A DNA stretch of 44,509 bases, taken from positions 1-44,509 of the forward strand of contig WGBG01000177.1 of assembly GCA_015494395.1 (NCBI GenBank). Reading direction: 5' to 3'. The DNA is from Deltaproteobacteria bacterium (GTDB taxonomy: Bacteria; Desulfobacterota; Dissulfuribacteria; Dissulfuribacterales; QOAL01). The position numbers and the translations under genes were made by a program. Below are positions 16,313-25,652 of this stretch, piece by piece (position 1 is the first letter of the stretch; every line of letters begins with the position of its first letter). Below the pieces are notes generated by a model. The model saw only the letters and a program-made list of their open reading frames with translations. It made no database searches and had not been told where the DNA came from.

Positions 16313-18277
16313 TTAACTTATTTTTGACCCAGGCTCACCAGGGGTTGCAACAGTGGTAAGGTGCAGGCCATCCTTGTCCTTTGCCACAAGCAGCATGCCG
16401 TTTGATTCAACCCCTCTGAGTTTTACTGGCTTGAGATTTGCCACCACTATTACCTGTTTGCCGATAAGCTCCTCAGGCTTGAAATGCTCGGCAATGCCTG
16501 CCACAATCTGGCGCTCCTCAGGGCATTTTACAACAAGTCTGAGCAGCCTGTCTGCCTTTGGAACAGGCTCTGCCTCAACTATCTCAGCCAGGCGAAGGTC
16601 AACCTTCATAAAATCATCAAATGTTATGAGGCCGTCACCTGCTCCTTTGGCTTCCTTTGTATCTGCCATCTTCTTTCCTTTCTCCTTTTTAGCCTTTTTC
16701 TGTTTTTTCTGCGTCTGCCCGGTTTCGCTGTCTTTCTTTATGTCAAGCCGAGGGAACAGGGATGGAATGCGTTTTGTCTCAGTGCCTGCAACAAGCCCTC
16801 CCCATTTGGCTGACTCAAGCATAAGCCTGGACTCTGATGCCACACCCAGGGCATCCTGAATCTTTTTTGCTGTTTCAGGCATTACAGGTGCGATGAGGAT
16901 TGAGAATATCCGCTGTGCCTCAAGAAGCGTGTATAGGAGATGGTCAAGCTCACCCTTTTTCTCAGGCTCCTTTGCCATCTGCCACGGGGCAGCCTTGTCA
17001 ATCACCCTGTTTGCCACGTTGATAACCCGCCACACCTCCTCAAGTGCCCTGTGCACCTCAAATGCCTCCATGTGCTGTTTCCAGAGCGGAATCATCTCAG
17101 GCACGGACCTTTCCAGTTCATAGGCAGGGGCAGAGCTGTCCTCGGGCGGATTGTCCCGAGCCGGCACTGCGCCGCCAGCATATTTTTTCACCATTGTCAG
17201 GGTCCGGCTCAGTAGGTTGCCCAGATCATTTGCAAGGTCTGCGTTTATCCTGGTTACAAATGATTCATCACTGAAACCTGCATCAAGACCAAATGCCATC
17301 TCACGCATCAGGCAGTACCTGGTTGCATCAGTTCCGAATGCATTAACCAGGTCCTGGGGCTTTCTTACATTCCCGAGGCTCTTTGACATCTTCTGGTCTT
17401 TCATCTGCCAGTAGCCGTGGACATGGAGCTTCTTAAATGGCTCAACGCCCATTGCCCTGAGCATGGTGGGCCAGTAAATACCGTGGGGCTTGAGTATGTC
17501 CTTTGCGATGACATGCTCGGCAAAGGGCCAGAATTTGCGGTAGTTTTCCCCGTCCGGGTAATCCAGACCGGAGAGGTAGTTGATCAGGGCATCAAACCAG
17601 ACGTAGGTGACAAAATTTTCGTCAAATGGCAGGGTGACTCCCCAGGTAAGCCTGCTCTTTGGCCTTGAAATGCACAGGTCCTCAAGGGGTTCCTTGAGGA
17701 ATGAGAGCACCTCGTTCCTGTAACGCTCAGGGGTGATAAAGTCCGGGTTGTTTTTGATGTAATCAATCAGCCAGTCCTGGTAACGGCTCATTAGGAAGAA
17801 GTAGTTCTTCTCCCTGATTTTTTCAGGCTCTGTGCCGTGGTCAGGGCACTTGCCGTCCACCAGCTCACGCTCTATGTAAAAGCGCTCACAGCCAAAACAG
17901 TAAAGCCCCTCATACTCCCTGAATTCGATGTCTCCCTTGTCATAAACATCCTGGAGAATCCTCTGGACAGTGGCAATGTGGTGCTTGTCAGTGGTCCGTA
18001 TGAAGTTGTCAGGCTGCACATTCAGGATGGGCCATGTGTTTCTGAACATCCCGCTTATAAGGTCGGTGTATTCAGCCGGAGACATGCCGCGATTCTGGGC
18101 TGCCTGAACTATCTTGTCCCCATGTTCGTCGGTTCCGGTCTGGAAGCGGGTCTCCTGGCCGCACATCCTGTGAAACCTGTTCTGCACATCTGCAACAACA
18201 GTGGAGTATGCGTGCCCCAGGTGGGGTTCTGCGTTTACGTAGTAAATGGGTGTGGTTATGTAAAATTTCTTATCCAT
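16313..18277 (-). CDS. metG: Methionyl-tRNA synthetase
   Basis: A 654-residue class I aminoacyl-tRNA synthetase that charges tRNA-Met. It has the HIGH-type motif PHLGHAY (18-24), a zinc-binding insertion with CFGC and CPDHG, a WFDALINYLSGL motif and KMSKS at 296-300. An anticodon-binding helical domain follows. After a lysine-rich linker (around TQKKQKKAKKEKGKK), residues about 550-654 form the C-terminal tRNA-binding OB domain (KVDLRLAEI, VANLKPVKLRGVESNGM) that mediates dimerisation. The holB-ricT-metG order is common in bacteria, and selB follows by 4 bases. Confidence 0.96.
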   Translation of the reverse strand: MDKKFYITTPIYYVNAEPHLGHAYSTVVADVQNRFHRMCGQETRFQTGTDEHGDKIVQAAQNRGMSPAEYTDLISGMFRNTWPILNVQPDNFIRTTDKHHIATVQRILQDVYDKGDIEFREYEGLYCFGCERFYIERELVDGKCPDHGTEPEKIREKNYFFLMSRYQDWLIDYIKNNPDFITPERYRNEVLSFLKEPLEDLCISRPKSRLTWGVTLPFDENFVTYVWFDALINYLSGLDYPDGENYRKFWPFAEHVIAKDILKPHGIYWPTMLRAMGVEPFKKLHVHGYWQMKDQKMSKSLGNVRKPQDLVNAFGTDATRYCLMREMAFGLDAGFSDESFVTRINADLANDLGNLLSRTLTMVKKYAGGAVPARDNPPEDSSAPAYELERSVPEMIPLWKQHMEAFEVHRALEEVWRVINVANRVIDKAAPWQMAKEPEKKGELDHLLYTLLEAQRIFSILIAPVMPETAKKIQDALGVASESRLMLESAKWGGLVAGTETKRIPSLFPRLDIKKDSETGQTQKKQKKAKKEKGKKMADTKEAKGAGDGLITFDDFMKVDLRLAEIVEAEPVPKADRLLRLVVKCPEERQIVAGIAEHFKPEELIGKQVIVVANLKPVKLRGVESNGMLLVAKDKDGLHLTTVATPGEPGSKIS

Positions 18278-18293
18278 TGTTATATGGTTCCTT

Positions 18294-18475
18294 TAAACTT
18301 TCATGCCAGGGATTTGCCCCTGGCATGAAAGTCAGCTGAAAGCTCAAAGCCGTAAGCTGACAGTAAAGTAACTGTTCAGTGCATTTAACTTTGCGTTCTT
18401 GGCGTCCTTAGCGGTTCAGTTTTTGTCGTAAGTCTTGAGCTTTGAGCTATTTGCACTGCAAATTAGATAAAATGC
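18294..18475 (+). repeat. Family 2 composite repeat, copy 1
   Basis: Fills the 200-base gap between ricT and metG. It begins with a perfect 15-bp hairpin, ACTTTCATGCCAGGG (18297-18311) and CCCTGGCATGAAAGT (18318-18332). Then come AGCTCAAAGC (18341-18350), a CTTTGCGTTCTTGGCGTCC-type stretch and the closing AGCTTTGAGCTA (18438-18449), the inverse of the first end. The same blocks in the same order occur at 32751-33000. As the metG promoter must lie here, the repeat may be part of its leader. Confidence 0.75.
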
Positions 18476-18477
18476 CA

Positions 18478-19698
18478 TCATGCCTTTGACTCATTACCCC
18501 GTTTGCCCTTTCCCTTTTTCCTGCTTCGGCGTTTTTTCTTTGATGGCCCTGCGGTTTTGCGGCCCCTTCGTTTTTGCGGAGGCTGTTTTTTGCGACCATG
18601 TTTTTCACCATTCTTCTCCCTGGAGGGCTTTGCCTGCTTTTGTGTCTGCCTTGAGCCGGTCTTTTTTTCCTGTTGGTCACCGCCCTCTTCTGGGGATTCT
18701 GAGCCTTTGGAATCATCATCCAGGGCTTTTTGCCTGTCTGCAGGTGCATCAGCCCCTTTTACCTCATGCTTCTGGAGCTTGAAGTCCTCAAGCTCCTTGT
18801 TGGAAAACTCCACAATCCCATGCTCATCAGTGGCAATGGAGACGGTCTTTTTAAGGATGTTTCTTCGAACAACCTTGCCCTCCCCTGATGGAGAATTACA
18901 GATATTACCCATTGAGGGAAGGTTTTTGGCGTACTCCTTGTAAGTCTCGTATTCAAAGGTGAGACAGCAGAGCAGCCTTCCGCAGAAACCTGAAATTTTG
19001 TTCGGGTTAAGGGGCAGGTTCTGGACCTTTGCCATCTTGATTGAGACAGGATCAAAGCTTTTAAGAAAGCTGGTGCAGCAAAGCACCCTTCCGCAGCTTC
19101 CAATGCCCCCGGTCATCTTTGCCTCATGGCGAATGCCTATCTGACACATCTCCACCCTGGTTCTAAGGGTGCGTACAAGGTCTTTCACCAGTTCCCTGAA
19201 ATCAACCCTGCCATCTGCAGAGTAGTAGAAGATGATCTTGCTGCCGTCAAACAGGCTCTCCACCCTGACCAGTTTCATCTCAAGCCCCAGGGCCTCGATA
19301 CGTTCCTGGCACACTGCCCTGGCATTTTTTTCCGCCTCTAGATTCTGGTAGTAAAGCTCAATTTCCCTGGTGGTTGCAAGGCGTTCTATGCGGGGAATGT
19401 CGCAGCCCTCCGGGATTCTGATGCGCAGGGGACTTCCTGAAACCTGGCCTACCTCATTGCACTGTTCGCAGGGCACAACAACCCACTCGCCTTCATCAAC
19501 CTTGAGGCCTCCTGCATCACAGTGTACAGAGGGGCGGTCGCTTCTGAAACGCACAGGGATCAGGGTTATCTCTTCAGTTCCCCTTGGCCCTGCCTTTTCA
19601 GCATAAGTTTCCTCTGCCGTCTGCCCGGTTTCAGGCTCCCGGGGCTCAGTATCTTGCTGTACCTCTAGTTTATCACTCATGGGTACAGTAGTTATCAT
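18478..19698 (-). CDS. ricT: RicT/YaaT-type PSP1-domain protein with long basic tail
   Basis: A 406-residue protein. The PSP1 core (about 45-310) has the conserved GGIGSCGRVLCCTSFL segment (C202, C207, C208), then NKISGFCGRLLCCLTFE (C239, C244, C245). In Bacillus, RicT with RicA and RicF forms a cluster-bearing complex that steers RNase Y cleavage and sporulation. In Gram-negative anaerobes the role is less clear. Residues about 315-406 are low complexity and strongly basic (KKKRRSRKKGKGKRG), suggesting nucleic-acid or ribosome binding. Another in-frame ATG at residue 7 could be the start; neither has a clear Shine-Dalgarno. It sits between holB and metG, its usual neighbours. Confidence 0.9.
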   Translation of the reverse strand: MITTVPMSDKLEVQQDTEPREPETGQTAEETYAEKAGPRGTEEITLIPVRFRSDRPSVHCDAGGLKVDEGEWVVVPCEQCNEVGQVSGSPLRIRIPEGCDIPRIERLATTREIELYYQNLEAEKNARAVCQERIEALGLEMKLVRVESLFDGSKIIFYYSADGRVDFRELVKDLVRTLRTRVEMCQIGIRHEAKMTGGIGSCGRVLCCTSFLKSFDPVSIKMAKVQNLPLNPNKISGFCGRLLCCLTFEYETYKEYAKNLPSMGNICNSPSGEGKVVRRNILKKTVSIATDEHGIVEFSNKELEDFKLQKHEVKGADAPADRQKALDDDSKGSESPEEGGDQQEKKTGSRQTQKQAKPSREKNGEKHGRKKQPPQKRRGRKTAGPSKKKRRSRKKGKGKRGNESKA

Positions 19699-19730
19699 TT
19701 TTTAAGGGTAACGTAAACAGACGTATCTCT

Positions 19731-19950
19731 TCAGCGTGGTAAATGGTCTTGTTTTGGAGTGATTATGAAGAATTTCGTAGTTTTTCTTGGCGAAGCGCAG
19801 CCGCAAAAATCGCGTCTGTTTGAGCGAGGGACGAGCGAGTTTCGCGATTTTGGCGGAGCAAGCCTTAGAAAAACAAGAAATTGTTCACCGGAACGGAAAA
19901 ACAAGACCATTTACCAACCTTCATTAACATACAATACGCTGAACAGTTAC
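19731..19950 (+). repeat. Family 3 MITE-like element, copy 1
   Basis: The core at 19738-19915 (178 bp) has perfect 18-bp terminal inverted repeats, GGTAAATGGTCTTGTTTT and its complement. Inside are nested inverted repeats: GTTTTTCT/AGAAAAAC, and AAAATCGCG/CGCGATTTT around an AGCGAGGGACGAGCGAG centre. Similarity to the copy at 36866-37080 (in reverse orientation) extends past the core on one side, through CCTTCATTAA to CTGAACAGTT. It lies between ricT and holB and splits an otherwise tight gene cluster. Short reading frames within it are not convincing genes. Confidence 0.88.
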
Positions 19951-19970
19951 AAACAGACAGGGGGTATGGA

Positions 19971-20963
19971 TCATTCAGCCCAGAAGACAAGAAGGGAATT
20001 TGCAAGCATTTCCCGGTTGACATTCCGCGCAGCAAGCCTCTCCATATCCTCAAGACGGGAGGCATACTCTGAAAGCTCATCCTCTGAAAACCGTGCAGCC
20101 GCTGCTTTTATGGCAGGCAGCAGGTCCTGGTTAATAAACAGAGAAATGTTACCGGAGGTCTTTACAAGAAGCATGTCCCTGGTGACAGACTGGATGACAG
20201 TGATGGCAGTCATGAAACGGTCCGCATCCTTTGACATCATGGAGGAGAGATCAAAGAACAGGCTGAAACGCCTGGCTGGGGGAAGGACGATAAATTTAAA
20301 GAAGATGTCCCTGAATTCAAGCCCTGATTCAATCATCTCCCGTGCCCGTGCAAGGCTTCCGTCAGATAGCCTTGCTGCCACGTCTGCAGTTGCAGGCTCC
20401 AGCCCGTCTTGCCGAACCAGTATGTCAGTTATGTCTTCATGTAGTAATCCTGAACAGGAGACCACCTGACATCTGGAGATAATTGTTGGAAGCAGAGAGC
20501 TTGTCCCCTTGGCAGTAAGGATCAGAAAGGTGTTGTCCGGCGGCTCCTCCAGGGTCTTTAGCAGGGCATTTGATGCCTCCCGGTTCATCCTGTGGGCGTG
20601 CAGGATCAGGACAGCCCGGTTTTCTGCCTCAAGCGGAGGGTAGGAGATGTTTTTCTGCAGGGCGTGTATCTGGGCTACTTTAATAAATGCCCCGTCAGGC
20701 TCTGTGATGTGGATGTCAGGATGGGTATTCCTGGAGAGCTTTCCGCAGTGGCTGCATGTTCCGCATGTCCTGGGAAGTTCGCCGTCAAGGTGTGGAGCCT
20801 GGCACAGGAGCAGGCCTGCCATAATCCGGGCAAGCTGTTCCTTTCCTGTGCCCTCCTGACCGGTGATAAGCCAGGCGTGTGCCAGGTTTCCGTTACGAAA
20901 TATCCGTCCTGTAACCTTGAGTGCGTGCTGTTGAAGGATTTTTTCCGGAAATCCAGTGTCCAA
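19971..20963 (-). CDS. holB: DNA polymerase III delta-prime subunit
   Basis: A 330-residue clamp-loader AAA+ protein. It has a Walker A-like GQEGTGKEQL (35-44), the zinc-binding cysteines C54, C67, C70 and C73 (CGTCSHC), and the conserved segment REASNALLKTLEEPP followed by the sensor region PTIISRCQVV. The delta-prime subunit opens and loads the beta sliding clamp with gamma/tau and delta. The start is directly adjacent to the stop of the YhaM-like gene, so they are co-transcribed. The gap to ricT downstream is filled by a family 3 repeat. Confidence 0.93.
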   Translation of the reverse strand: MDTGFPEKILQQHALKVTGRIFRNGNLAHAWLITGQEGTGKEQLARIMAGLLLCQAPHLDGELPRTCGTCSHCGKLSRNTHPDIHITEPDGAFIKVAQIHALQKNISYPPLEAENRAVLILHAHRMNREASNALLKTLEEPPDNTFLILTAKGTSSLLPTIISRCQVVSCSGLLHEDITDILVRQDGLEPATADVAARLSDGSLARAREMIESGLEFRDIFFKFIVLPPARRFSLFFDLSSMMSKDADRFMTAITVIQSVTRDMLLVKTSGNISLFINQDLLPAIKAAAARFSEDELSEYASRLEDMERLAARNVNREMLANSLLVFWAE

Positions 20964-22007
20964 TCAAAACTCCCCGCTGAATATTCCCGGCTGTTTGGGC
21001 ATGTTTTCGGCTTCTGCATCCCTTGGCTCCTGCTCCTGGTTGTCCAGGTTCCTGAGATAAAAAAAACGCTCAAACAGCCTCTGGTAAGGGCTCCATGAGG
21101 GGCCCTGCTCCTGGATTTCTTCTGCAAGGCCCTGGAGGAAGCTCATCTTTGCATCAATATCATCAATAAGGTGCAGTATAAGTGCCTCCGGGGTCATGGG
21201 AAGCACAGAGGCACCGAATTCACGCTGCCCGTGGTGGGACAGAACCATGTGTTTAAGGGCCATTATGTCAGGATGGTTGTTGTCAAGCCCGGTCTCTGAT
21301 GCGCACTGGTCAATTATCTCAATACCAAGGGCAGAATGTCCAAGGAGCCTTCCCCTGTCTGTATAATCAATGGGCGGGGCGTTAAACTGAAATTCCTCTA
21401 TCTTCCCTATATCATGCACCAGGGCTCCGGCAATAAGCATCTCCCTGTCAAGGTAGGGGTAGAGCCCTGAGATTTTCTCTGCAAGGCAGGCAACTGCCAC
21501 AGAGTGTTCAAGCAAGCCCCCTATGTATGCCTGGTGCATCTTCTTTGCAGCAGGTGCCTGGATAAAGGCGCTTCTTGTGGTGCTGCCCTTTCTGAAAAGT
21601 GCTTTGAGAAATGGTCCAAGAGGGTCCCTTTTTACCTTTTTGATAAAACCGTCAAGCTGTTTCTGGCACTGCTCAAGGTCTATGGGGGCAACGGGAATGA
21701 AGTCCCGGGGGGTAACAGAGCCGGAATCAACAGGGACAGCACTGGTTATGTTTAACTGCACCTCATTCCGGAATGTTTTTGCATCAGCAGTCAGTTTTGC
21801 AAACTCACCTGCCTCAAGTTTCCTGTCTGTGTCAACCGCGTTGTTCCAGACCCGTGCCTCCATCTGGCCTGTCCTGTCCATTACTGTGAGTGCAAGGTAC
21901 GGAGCGCCGTTTTTTGTCTCAAGAAGGTTTTTTGAGACAATGCAGAAGATGCCCTCAACAGGCATGTCCGCCTTTATATCCTTTATGAAGATGCCTTTTT
22001 CGCTCAT
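20964..22007 (-). CDS. YhaM-like OB-fold/HD-domain 3'-5' exoribonuclease
   Basis: The start is placed at the ATG at 22007 (347 residues; MSEKGIFIKD), which leaves 4 bases after nadE. A longer frame would overlap nadE by 56 bases. The N-terminal OB fold (about 10-100) contains ALTVMDRTGQMEARVW. The C-terminal HD phosphohydrolase domain (about 150-320) has H168 in LLEHS, the H198-D199 pair in GALVHDIGKIEEF, H258-H259 in VLSHHG and D282-D283 in HLIDDIDAK. The order OB then HD matches YhaM/CbfA 3'-5' exoribonucleases. It is part of the nadE-yhaM-holB cluster. Confidence 0.85.
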   Translation of the reverse strand: MSEKGIFIKDIKADMPVEGIFCIVSKNLLETKNGAPYLALTVMDRTGQMEARVWNNAVDTDRKLEAGEFAKLTADAKTFRNEVQLNITSAVPVDSGSVTPRDFIPVAPIDLEQCQKQLDGFIKKVKRDPLGPFLKALFRKGSTTRSAFIQAPAAKKMHQAYIGGLLEHSVAVACLAEKISGLYPYLDREMLIAGALVHDIGKIEEFQFNAPPIDYTDRGRLLGHSALGIEIIDQCASETGLDNNHPDIMALKHMVLSHHGQREFGASVLPMTPEALILHLIDDIDAKMSFLQGLAEEIQEQGPSWSPYQRLFERFFYLRNLDNQEQEPRDAEAENMPKQPGIFSGEF

Positions 22008-22011
22008 GGGT

Positions 22012-23679
22012 TCATGCCCTTTGGGTACTGAATCTGTGGGCAATTGGGTAGCGGCGTCCCGGACCAAATGCCTTTGAGGTTATCTTTGGGCCAGGGGGGG
22101 CCTGCTGCCGCTTGTACTCATTGCGGTCCACCATGCCGGTAATTTTAATGACAGTGTCCATTTCAAAACCACGGGATGCAATCTCTTCAGGCGGAAGGGC
22201 CTTTTCCAGGTAAAGCTCCAGTATGGCGTCAAGGATATCATAGGGTGGGAGATCATCCTGGTCGGTCTGTCCGGGCCTGAGCTCTGCTGAGGGGGGTTTT
22301 TCAAGCACGCGCCGGGGGATTACCTCTCCCCTGGTGTTCAGCCATTCTGATACCCTGTACACCAGGGTTTTGGGCAGGTCGGAAATAAGTGCGTATCCGC
22401 CGCTCATGTCGCCGTAAAGCGTGCAGTAACCCACGGCAAGCTCGCTCTTGTTCCCTGTGGTAAGCACCATGTGCCCCAGCTTGTTTGATATTGCCATGAG
22501 GATATTGCCCCTGATCCGGGCCTGGATATTCTCCTCTGTGACATCTGTAGGAAGTCCTGAAAAGACAGGCTTGAGTGTGGTGAGATACTGCTTGAAAAGC
22601 TCCCCGATGGGCACTGTAACGTGCTGTATTTCAAGGTTTTGTGCAAGGGCTTCGGCATCTTCAATGCTCTCCCTGGAAGTGTAGGGAGAGGGCATTATTA
22701 CACCCAGGACATTTTCTTTTCCAAGGGCCCTGCAGGCAATGGCAGCGGTAAGCGATGAGTCTATTCCCCCGCTTAACCCAAGGGTTACCCTGTTTATGCC
22801 ACATCTTGCCGTATAGTCCCGCAATCCCAGCTCAAGCGCCTTTGCAACCTCTTCCTCATCACATTCAGGCCACGGATTAATGGGGCCTGACAGGGTGCAG
22901 GCGCCATTTTTCTTCTGGACATCCAGACAGACAAGCTCTTCGCAGAATGCCGATGCCCTGGCAGCAACCTTACCTGGAGGGTTCACGGCAAGGCTTGCAC
23001 CGTCAAAGATAAGGCTGTCCTGCCCGCCTGTGGCATTACAGTAGATAAAGGGAAGCTTATGTTTTGAGCTGTGGGATTCAAGAAGGCACTGCCTGGTTTT
23101 TGCCTTTCCCATGGTGTAGGGGGATGCAGAGATATTTATGACAAGCTCTGCCCCCTGGTCAGCAAGTTCCTGTACCGGGTTTTCAGAGTAGGCAGGAAGC
23201 GTGCTGCACTCTCCGGCATTGTGCCAGATATCTTCACAAATGGTTATGCCAATACGGATGCCGTTAAAATTTATACACCTGGAATCTTTGGCAGGGATGA
23301 AGTAGCGGGTTTCGTCAAAGACATCATAAACAGGCAGCAGGCGTTTATGAATGCGTGCTGTCTCCTGCCCGTTTTCAAAAAGCACTGCGGAGTTGTGCAG
23401 CGAAGCGCCGCAGCAGGACTCCGCAGGTGTTATGGTGCCGCACAGGACTGCAGTGCCCTGTACGTCTGAGATCAGCTTTTTTTCAGTTTTTATGCATTCT
23501 GCCACGAAATCCTGCCGTTCAAGCAGGTCCCGGGGCGGATAGCCGCAGATTGCCATTTCCGGAAAGATAACAAGCCCGCACCCAAGCTCTCTTGCCTCAG
23601 AGACCCTTTCTCTGATAATGCGCGCATTACTCCTGAAGTCTCCGATGGTGGGGTTTATCTGGGCAATGGCAATTTTCAT
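22012..23679 (-). CDS. nadE: Glutamine-dependent NAD+ synthetase
   Basis: A 555-residue two-domain enzyme making NAD from deamido-NAD, ATP and glutamine. The N-terminal nitrilase-type glutaminase (about 1-260) has the Glu-Lys-Cys triad E41 (FPEMAICGYPP), K112 (HKRLLPVYDVFDE) and C148 (GITICEDIW). The C-terminal ammonia-dependent synthetase has the PP-loop GLSGGIDSSL (about 301-310), then NIQARIRGNILMAISNK, TGNKSELAVGYCTLYGDM and the C-terminal ADLRPGQTDQDDLPPYD-like segment. All catalytic residues are present. It lies 21 bases downstream of sufB and 4 bases upstream of the YhaM-like gene. Confidence 0.95.
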   Translation of the reverse strand: MKIAIAQINPTIGDFRSNARIIRERVSEARELGCGLVIFPEMAICGYPPRDLLERQDFVAECIKTEKKLISDVQGTAVLCGTITPAESCCGASLHNSAVLFENGQETARIHKRLLPVYDVFDETRYFIPAKDSRCINFNGIRIGITICEDIWHNAGECSTLPAYSENPVQELADQGAELVINISASPYTMGKAKTRQCLLESHSSKHKLPFIYCNATGGQDSLIFDGASLAVNPPGKVAARASAFCEELVCLDVQKKNGACTLSGPINPWPECDEEEVAKALELGLRDYTARCGINRVTLGLSGGIDSSLTAAIACRALGKENVLGVIMPSPYTSRESIEDAEALAQNLEIQHVTVPIGELFKQYLTTLKPVFSGLPTDVTEENIQARIRGNILMAISNKLGHMVLTTGNKSELAVGYCTLYGDMSGGYALISDLPKTLVYRVSEWLNTRGEVIPRRVLEKPPSAELRPGQTDQDDLPPYDILDAILELYLEKALPPEEIASRGFEMDTVIKITGMVDRNEYKRQQAPPGPKITSKAFGPGRRYPIAHRFSTQRA

Positions 23680-23700
23680 CTGCTGACCGCCGGTAGATGC

Positions 23701-24885
23701 CTACATGCCCTTCTGACATTCGGCAACAGCCTTCTGGATCTCGTCATCAAGCTCCTTGGGAAGCCCGTCTATCTTTACGTTCAGGAAGCCTCTTACTATG
23801 GTTGAGGTGGCTTCCTCTTCATCAAGGCCGCGCGCCATGAGATACTCAATCTCATCCTTTGCAATCCGGCCAACAGCCGCCTCGTGCGACATGTCAACGT
23901 CTGCAACATGGGCTTCAAGCTCGGGAATGGCGTGTATTACGCCTGTTTCCGTAAGCATTAGCCCCTGGCATTCAAGGTGTGCCTTGATGTTCTTTGCCTT
24001 GCCAACAAGGTGGCCCCTTGCCACCACCCTGCCTCCATAGGAGATGGTTCGGGAAATTATCTCTGCCTTTGAGCCCTCACCTTCAAGTATTACCCTTGAG
24101 CCGGTATCAATGTCCGAGCCTTCAGGTGCCACTATCACTGAGTTGAACCTGGCAGTAGAGTTTTTGCCTGCAAGTGTGGCGGTTGGAAACGCCTGTACGG
24201 ATTTTACGCCCTTGAGGCTCACATAATTTGATACAAATACGCCTTCATCTTCGACCCTTATGCCGGTTCTGGGGCGTACATAGACGTTTTCCCCCCAGTT
24301 GTGTACCATTGTGAATATCAGGGTAGCCCCCTTCTTTATGTAAAACTCGGAGACTCCGATGTGCAGGCCGGATGTAAGGTTAGGATGTGTGGCGCAGCCG
24401 GTGATGATGTGCAGCTCCGAGCCTTCTTCGGCCACAACAATGTTGTGTACCCTCTGGGCAACGTCGTCACTCCTTATGTACAGGCAGGCCTGTACCGGAT
24501 ATACCACCTTTTCGCCTGGAAGTGCCCTGATGAAATACCCGTTATCAAGGTGTTCTGCAGTCTCTCTGGTGAACTCGTCCTTGTTGGGGTCAACCAGTTT
24601 CCAGCGGTACTCCTCAAGGCCATTGTATTTTTTCATGGCCTCGGTTATTGGAAGGAGCTCCACACCCTTGATAGAACAGTCACACTTTGACACGCCGCAG
24701 TTTGTCTGAAGAAATGTGCCTATCCTGTTGGCGCTTTCCAGGTCAACTCCGCTCTGCTTGAGCCTGAGTTTGTCTTCCTCGTCAAGCTGGTTAACATCCA
24801 CTGCCTCAGCCTCAGATGCCGGCTTGAATTGCTGCAGCAGTTCCTTGTCGCTTAAATTGGCACTGTTAGTATCTATAGACGGCAT
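23701..24885 (-). CDS. SufB-like Fe-S scaffold subunit (SufBD family, minimal SUF type)
   Basis: A 394-residue SufBD-family protein that with the SufC ATPase assembles Fe-S clusters. The ATG at 24885 follows AGGAG by 8 bases and is preferred to a GTG nine bases earlier. Typical beta-helix features are GSELHIITGCATH, the repeated strand motifs through GSDIDTGSRVILEGEGSKAEIISR, GHLVGKAKNIKAHLECQGLML, then IHAIPELEAHVADVDMSHEAAVGRI and the EIEYLMARGLDEEEA tail. An N-terminal cysteine group (CGVSKCDC) is unusual. It overlaps sufC by 13 bases. No sufD, sufS, sufE or sufU accompanies the pair, as in the two-gene SUF-like minimal systems of anaerobes. Confidence 0.87.
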   Translation of the reverse strand: MPSIDTNSANLSDKELLQQFKPASEAEAVDVNQLDEEDKLRLKQSGVDLESANRIGTFLQTNCGVSKCDCSIKGVELLPITEAMKKYNGLEEYRWKLVDPNKDEFTRETAEHLDNGYFIRALPGEKVVYPVQACLYIRSDDVAQRVHNIVVAEEGSELHIITGCATHPNLTSGLHIGVSEFYIKKGATLIFTMVHNWGENVYVRPRTGIRVEDEGVFVSNYVSLKGVKSVQAFPTATLAGKNSTARFNSVIVAPEGSDIDTGSRVILEGEGSKAEIISRTISYGGRVVARGHLVGKAKNIKAHLECQGLMLTETGVIHAIPELEAHVADVDMSHEAAVGRIAKDEIEYLMARGLDEEEATSTIVRGFLNVKIDGLPKELDDEIQKAVAECQKGM

Positions 24886-25595
24886 TTTGCACACTCCTGA
24901 TAACCATATTTCTGTATTCCTTCAAAGATCTCCAGGGGATTGCCTGAACAGTATATCTGGCCATTGAGCATCACATGCCCCTTGTCCGCGGTGACATAGT
25001 TCAGGATAAAACCTGTATGGGTGATGATCAGGCCGGATTTTTTTCTGCCCCTATGAATGTCCTTTTGCAGAAGTTTTCTGATCATATCACCAATGACATT
25101 GAGATTCTCTATGTCAACACCTGATTCAGGCTCGTCAAGCAGGGTGAGATCAGGATCCTGGGCAAGCAGCTGCAGAAGCTCTGATTTTTTGATCTCACCG
25201 CCGGAGAAACCGTAGTTAACCTCACGGTCAAGGAACCTTTCAAAGCCGTAAAATGCAGCGAGCTGCCCACCGGTGTCATCATTTCCAGAGGCAACAGCCA
25301 ACATGTTGCGCAGCTTGACGCCCCTAAGTGTAGGTGGGCGCTGAAAGGCCATGCCAATTCCAAGCTTTGCCCTTTCATGTACCGGCATGTTGGTAATGTC
25401 TTCGCCCTTGAAGGTAATCTTGCCGTGTTTGACCCTGTATCCATCAAAACCCATGAGGGTCATGAGCAATGTTGTTTTACCAGAGCCGTTTTTTCCAAAC
25501 AGGCAGTGGGTTTCCCCCTGACCTATTTCCATATTGATGCCTCTAAGCACTTCCTTGCCGTGGACATCAACCCACAGATCTTCAATTTTTAACAT
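24873..25595 (-). CDS. sufC: SufC-like Fe-S assembly ATPase
   Basis: A 240-residue ABC-type ATPase without membrane segments. Walker A is LFGKNGSGKTTLL (about 34-46), the signature FSGGEIKKSELLQLL is the SufC-specific version, and Walker B is LTLLDEPESGVD. The family energises Fe-S assembly on SufB/SufD. It is the first gene of a minus-strand run sufC-sufB-nadE-yhaM-holB. A possible leader hairpin lies 58-107 bases upstream. Confidence 0.93.
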   Translation of the reverse strand: MLKIEDLWVDVHGKEVLRGINMEIGQGETHCLFGKNGSGKTTLLMTLMGFDGYRVKHGKITFKGEDITNMPVHERAKLGIGMAFQRPPTLRGVKLRNMLAVASGNDDTGGQLAAFYGFERFLDREVNYGFSGGEIKKSELLQLLAQDPDLTLLDEPESGVDIENLNVIGDMIRKLLQKDIHRGRKKSGLIITHTGFILNYVTADKGHVMLNGQIYCSGNPLEIFEGIQKYGYQECAKCRL

Positions 25596-25652
25596 GACAG
25601 ATAATATCTCCTACTAGTGTGATTCCGACCTGTTATTGACACGTATCTGTAG

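Noticed and set aside
19759-20469. Long plus-strand reading frame starting in the family 3 repeat and running into holB
   Set aside because: It begins within the repeat and continues antisense to holB, whose frame has clear protein motifs. The repeat-derived start recurs as a fragment near 36889, as expected from repeated DNA rather than a gene.
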